A stretch of 64,000 nucleotides of DNA from Devosia sp. Root436 (GTDB taxonomy: Bacteria > Pseudomonadota > Alphaproteobacteria > Rhizobiales > Devosiaceae). Shown here one piece after another: positions 61,377 to 64,000 of the stretch. The position numbers and the translations under genes were made by a program. How positions within the stretch are numbered: position 1 is the first letter of the stretch; each line of letters begins with the position of its first letter. The stretch lies in contig NZ_LMEM01000001.1 of NCBI RefSeq assembly GCF_001426345.1, positions 35,700 to 99,699 of the forward strand. The letters run 5' to 3'. Under the pieces are notes generated by a model. It searched no databases, had not been told where the DNA came from, and worked only from the letters and a program-made list of their open reading frames with translations.

Positions 61377-63262
61377 TGAGCCTGCCGATGGCCACCCCCG
61401 ATACCGACATCGACCTCTGGCTCAACCAGCAGACCGACAAGTCGCTGCTGCGGTTTCTCACCTGTGGCAGCGTGGACGACGGCAAGTCCACGCTGATCGG
61501 CCGGCTCCTCTATGACAGCCAGTTGATCCTCGACGACCAACTGGCCAGCCTGCGCAAGGAAAGCCACAATCGGATCACGGGCGACGAGGGGATCGACTTT
61601 TCGCTGCTGGTGGATGGGCTCGCCGCCGAGCGCGAGCAGGGCATCACCATTGACGTGGCCTACCGGTTCTTTTCCACCGACAAGCGCAAATTCATCGTCG
61701 CCGACACGCCGGGCCACGAGCAATATACCCGCAACATGGCGACCGGCGCCTCCAATGCCGACCTGGCGCTGGTGCTGATCGACGCGCGCAAGGGCGTTCT
61801 CACCCAGACGCGCCGCCATAGCTTCATCCTGTCGCTGATCGGGGTGAAACATGTGGTGCTGGTGGTCAACAAGATCGACCTGGTGGATTACGACCAGGCG
61901 GTATTCGATCGCATCGTTGCCGAATACCGCGCCTTTGCCGAGCCGCTTGGCTTCAAGACGCTGGCCGCTGTTCCGGTGTCGGCTCTGCGCGGCGACAATA
62001 TCCTGGCGCCGAGCGCCAACACCCCCTGGTATGAGGGGGTGGCGCTGGTGCCGTATCTCGAGAGCATCGACGTCAGCGAGGACCGCACGGCGGAAAAGTT
62101 CCGCTTCCCGGTGCAGTGGGTCAACCGGCCCGACCTCGATTTCCGCGGCTTCTCCGGTACGGTTGCCTCGGGCAGCATTGCGGTGGGTGACGAGGTGTTG
62201 ATCGCCTCGTCGCGCAAGCCGGCAGCAGTCAGGCGCATCGTCACCATGGATGGCGACCTCGACCGCGCCGTGGCGGGGCAGGCGGTAACGCTGGTGGTCG
62301 ATCGTGAGGTCGATATCTCGCGTGGCGACGTGCTGTCACGGCCGGGCGAGACGCCGGAATTTTCCAACCAGTTCCAGGCACGGCTGATCTGGATGAATGA
62401 AGAATCGGCGTTTCCGGGGCGCTCCTATCTGCTCAAGGTCGGCTCGCAACTGGTGCCGGCAACGATCACCGATCTCAAGTTCCGGACCAACGTGAACACG
62501 CTGGAGCAGACGGCTGCCACCAAGATCGATCTCAACGAGGTCGCCACGGTCACCATCGCCACCGACAAGCCGATTGCCTTCGATCCCTACACGGCCAATG
62601 CGCTGACCGGCGGTTTCATCCTGGTCGACCGGCTGTCCAATGCGACGCTGGGGGCCGGAACCATCGAATTCGGGCTGCGCCGGGCGCAGAACCTGACCTA
62701 TCAATCCTTCGACGTGAACCGGGGCGTCCGGGCCCAGATGAAGGGGCAGGCTGCCCGGATCGTCTGGTTCACGGGCCTTTCCGGGTCGGGCAAGTCGTCC
62801 ATCGCCAACCTGCTCGAAAAGCGCCTCACCGCCGAAGGCCGCCATGCCTATATTCTCGATGGCGACAATGTGCGGCACGGCCTCAACAAGGATCTCGGCT
62901 TCACCGAGGCGGCGCGCGTCGAGAATATCCGCCGCGTTGCCGAAGTGGCGCGACTGATGGCCGATGCGGGGCTGATCGTGCTGGTGTCGTTCATCTCGCC
63001 CTTCGAGAAGGAACGGCGGCTGGCGCGCGAGATCGCCGGCGATATCGACTTTGCGGAAATCTATGTGGATACGCCGCTCGAAGTCTGCGAGGCGCGCGAC
63101 CCCAAGGGGCTCTACAAGCGGGCACGGGCCGGCGAGATCAAGAATTTCACCGGCATCGACTCGCCGTTCGAGGCGCCCCAAGCGCCGGAACTGGTGCTGC
63201 ATGGCGGCGAACAGGAACCGGCGGCGCTGGCCGACGAATTGCACGGCTGGCTCAAGCTCTGA
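61376..63262 (+). CDS. cysNC: Bifunctional sulfate adenylyltransferase subunit 1/adenylylsulfate kinase
   Basis: A 628-residue CysN-CysC fusion (NodQ architecture). The GTPase part has GSVDDGKSTLIGRLLYD (G1, near residues 31-47), DTPGHEQYTRNMATGAS (G3) and NKIDLVDYD (G4); the beta-barrel domains follow. The APS kinase domain begins near residue 455 with TGLSGSGKSSIANLLEKRL (P-loop), then LDGDNVRHGLNKDLGF and the CysC signature FISPFEKER. It converts APS to PAPS, the sulfate donor for polymers as well as for cysteine synthesis. Both domains look intact. A strong hairpin follows the stop. Confidence 0.96.
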   Translation: MSLPMATPDTDIDLWLNQQTDKSLLRFLTCGSVDDGKSTLIGRLLYDSQLILDDQLASLRKESHNRITGDEGIDFSLLVDGLAAEREQGITIDVAYRFFSTDKRKFIVADTPGHEQYTRNMATGASNADLALVLIDARKGVLTQTRRHSFILSLIGVKHVVLVVNKIDLVDYDQAVFDRIVAEYRAFAEPLGFKTLAAVPVSALRGDNILAPSANTPWYEGVALVPYLESIDVSEDRTAEKFRFPVQWVNRPDLDFRGFSGTVASGSIAVGDEVLIASSRKPAAVRRIVTMDGDLDRAVAGQAVTLVVDREVDISRGDVLSRPGETPEFSNQFQARLIWMNEESAFPGRSYLLKVGSQLVPATITDLKFRTNVNTLEQTAATKIDLNEVATVTIATDKPIAFDPYTANALTGGFILVDRLSNATLGAGTIEFGLRRAQNLTYQSFDVNRGVRAQMKGQAARIVWFTGLSGSGKSSIANLLEKRLTAEGRHAYILDGDNVRHGLNKDLGFTEAARVENIRRVAEVARLMADAGLIVLVSFISPFEKERRLAREIAGDIDFAEIYVDTPLEVCEARDPKGLYKRARAGEIKNFTGIDSPFEAPQAPELVLHGGEQEPAALADELHGWLKL

Positions 63263-63264
63263 AG

Positions 63265-63290
63265 ACCATTCCCGCTTTGGCGGGAATGGT
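63265..63290. terminator. REP-like terminator hairpin, family 1 variant
   Basis: ACCATTCCCGC-TTTG-GCGGGAATGGT, an 11-bp perfect stem, between the convergent cysNC and manC ends. Its core matches the family 1 REP repeats. Confidence 0.8.
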
Positions 63291-63301
63291 CCTGACCAGG
63301 G

Positions 63302-64000
63302 CTAGGTGCGGCCGAATTCGTCTTCGATACGGATAATGTCGTCTTCGCCGAGATAGGAGCCGGTCTGGACTTCGATCAGTTCCAGCTCGATCTTGCCGGG
63401 GTTGGCGAGCCGGTGGACGCAGCCCAGCGGCAGGTAGATGGACTCGTTCTCGCTGAGCACGGTGACGGTGCCGTCGATGGTGACTTCGGCCGTGCCGCGG
63501 ACCACGATCCAGTGTTCGGCGCGGTGGTGGTGCTTCTGCAGGCTGAGTTTCTTGCCCGGCTTGACGAACAGGCGCTTCACCTGGAAACGCTCGCCATTGA
63601 GGATCGAGGAATAGCCGCCCCAGGGGCGATAGGCCGTCTTGTGGATTTCGGTCAGGCCAACCGTATCCTTGCCGGCCCGGAGCGTCTTGACCATGCCGCC
63701 GACCTTCTGCGCCTCGGAGAGGCGGCCGACATAGACGGCATCGTTGGTGGCGATGACGGCGATATCGTCGAGACCGCTGACGGCGACATGGGGGTGGTCG
63801 CTGACCACGAGGGAATTGCTGACGCCATCGAGCGTCACCGCCCCCTGGGTCAGGTTCTGTGCCGCATCCCGTCGGGCGTTCTTCCAGACCGCGTCCCAGC
63901 TGCCGAGATCCGACCAGCCGAAATCGACGGCGACGACGGCCGCCTTGCCGGTCTTTTCGAAGATGGCATAGTCCACCGAGATGTTGGGCGCGGCGGCAAA
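63302..64000 (-). CDS. manC: Mannose-1-phosphate guanylyltransferase/mannose-6-phosphate isomerase (partial, 5' end off window)
   Basis: The C-terminal 232 residues of a type II ManC/XanB/AlgA enzyme; the N-terminal pyrophosphorylase domain lies beyond the window end. The frame is open to base 64000 and reads FAAAPNISVDYAIFEKTGKAAVVAVDFGWSDLGSW, the conserved end of the transferase domain. Then follows the cupin isomerase domain with KPGKKLSLQKHHHRAEHWIVV and GTAEV. It supplies GDP-mannose, the precursor for Gmd/Fcl, so the gene fits the capsule locus. The stop is at 63302-63304. It is convergent with cysNC. Confidence 0.93.
   Translation of the reverse strand, partial: FAAAPNISVDYAIFEKTGKAAVVAVDFGWSDLGSWDAVWKNARRDAAQNLTQGAVTLDGVSNSLVVSDHPHVAVSGLDDIAVIATNDAVYVGRLSEAQKVGGMVKTLRAGKDTVGLTEIHKTAYRPWGGYSSILNGERFQVKRLFVKPGKKLSLQKHHHRAEHWIVVRGTAEVTIDGTVTVLSENESIYLPLGCVHRLANPGKIELELIEVQTGSYLGEDDIIRIEDEFGRT

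Overview
This window looks like a chromosomal stretch of a high-GC alphaproteobacterium of the order Hyphomicrobiales, most like Devosia and relatives. The inference rests on the gene families present: a rhizobial-type (ReAV-like) asparaginase, BTLCP transglutaminase-like peptidases, DUF3126, DUF2336, PAS_5 and zf-CHCC proteins, a NasS/NasT pair, a NodPQ-like CysD/CysNC pair and perfect CtrA-type boxes. No rRNA, CRISPR array, insertion sequence or complete prophage is visible. One tRNA gene (Thr, anticodon TGT) is present.

Layout. 0-5 kb: acetyltransferase, TetA-type MFS exporter, the NasT-NasS nitrate-responsive antitermination pair and a sugar-nucleotide-type dehydrogenase, all on the minus strand. 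5-16 kb: small secreted proteins, asparaginase, a Tat-exported beta-helix protein, a HerA-like ATPase translationally coupled to a LOG-like protein, a TetR/DUF6958 divergon with two operators, a FAD monooxygenase with a zf-CHCC protein, an AT-richer orphan membrane gene bracketed by inverted REP hairpins, an alpha/beta hydrolase, cysE and a DUF3126 gene. 16-27 kb: envelope and cell-cycle flavoured genes (BTLCP peptidase, PilZ, PAS_5, rhomboid; two perfect CtrA boxes), then hisI, an AraC regulator, folE, an unusual Fe-S scaffold, yidD, thrS and arfB. 27-31 kb: ugd, a UDP-glucuronate-epimerase-like gene and a phosphohexomutase supplying sugar nucleotides. 31-41 kb: secreted proteins of unknown function (one with tandem LCCL domains), nitroreductase, lytic transglycosylase, DUF2336 protein, NAD kinase, a second BTLCP peptidase and a small secreted protein.

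41-64 kb is an exopolysaccharide/capsule locus. A plus-strand operon runs from the priming sugar transferase through gmd, fcl, an epimerase, a glycosyltransferase, a Wzx-like flippase, a Wzy-like polymerase, a pyruvyltransferase, a second glycosyltransferase and a WcaF-like acetyltransferase. A converging minus-strand operon carries a Wzc/ExoP-type tyrosine kinase, a PPP-family phosphatase, a second Wzy/O-antigen-ligase-type protein and a small membrane protein. The flippase-to-acetyltransferase block is visibly AT-richer and looks acquired. Sulfate activation genes (cysD-cysNC) and the 3' part of manC (GDP-mannose supply for Gmd/Fcl) follow, suggesting a fucose-containing, pyruvylated, acetylated and perhaps sulfated polymer.

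The most unusual feature is a two-gene phage/gene-transfer-agent head-spike module (spike base protein of the RCAP_Rcc01079 type plus a larger spike-like protein) between the two halves of the capsule locus. In Rhodobacter capsulatus the corresponding spikes bind the recipient's capsule, so linkage to a capsule locus deserves follow-up. Other leads are the HerA-LOG pair, the PPP phosphatase paired with the tyrosine kinase, a terminator-like hairpin overlapping the asparaginase ribosome binding site, and the REP-bracketed orphan gene.
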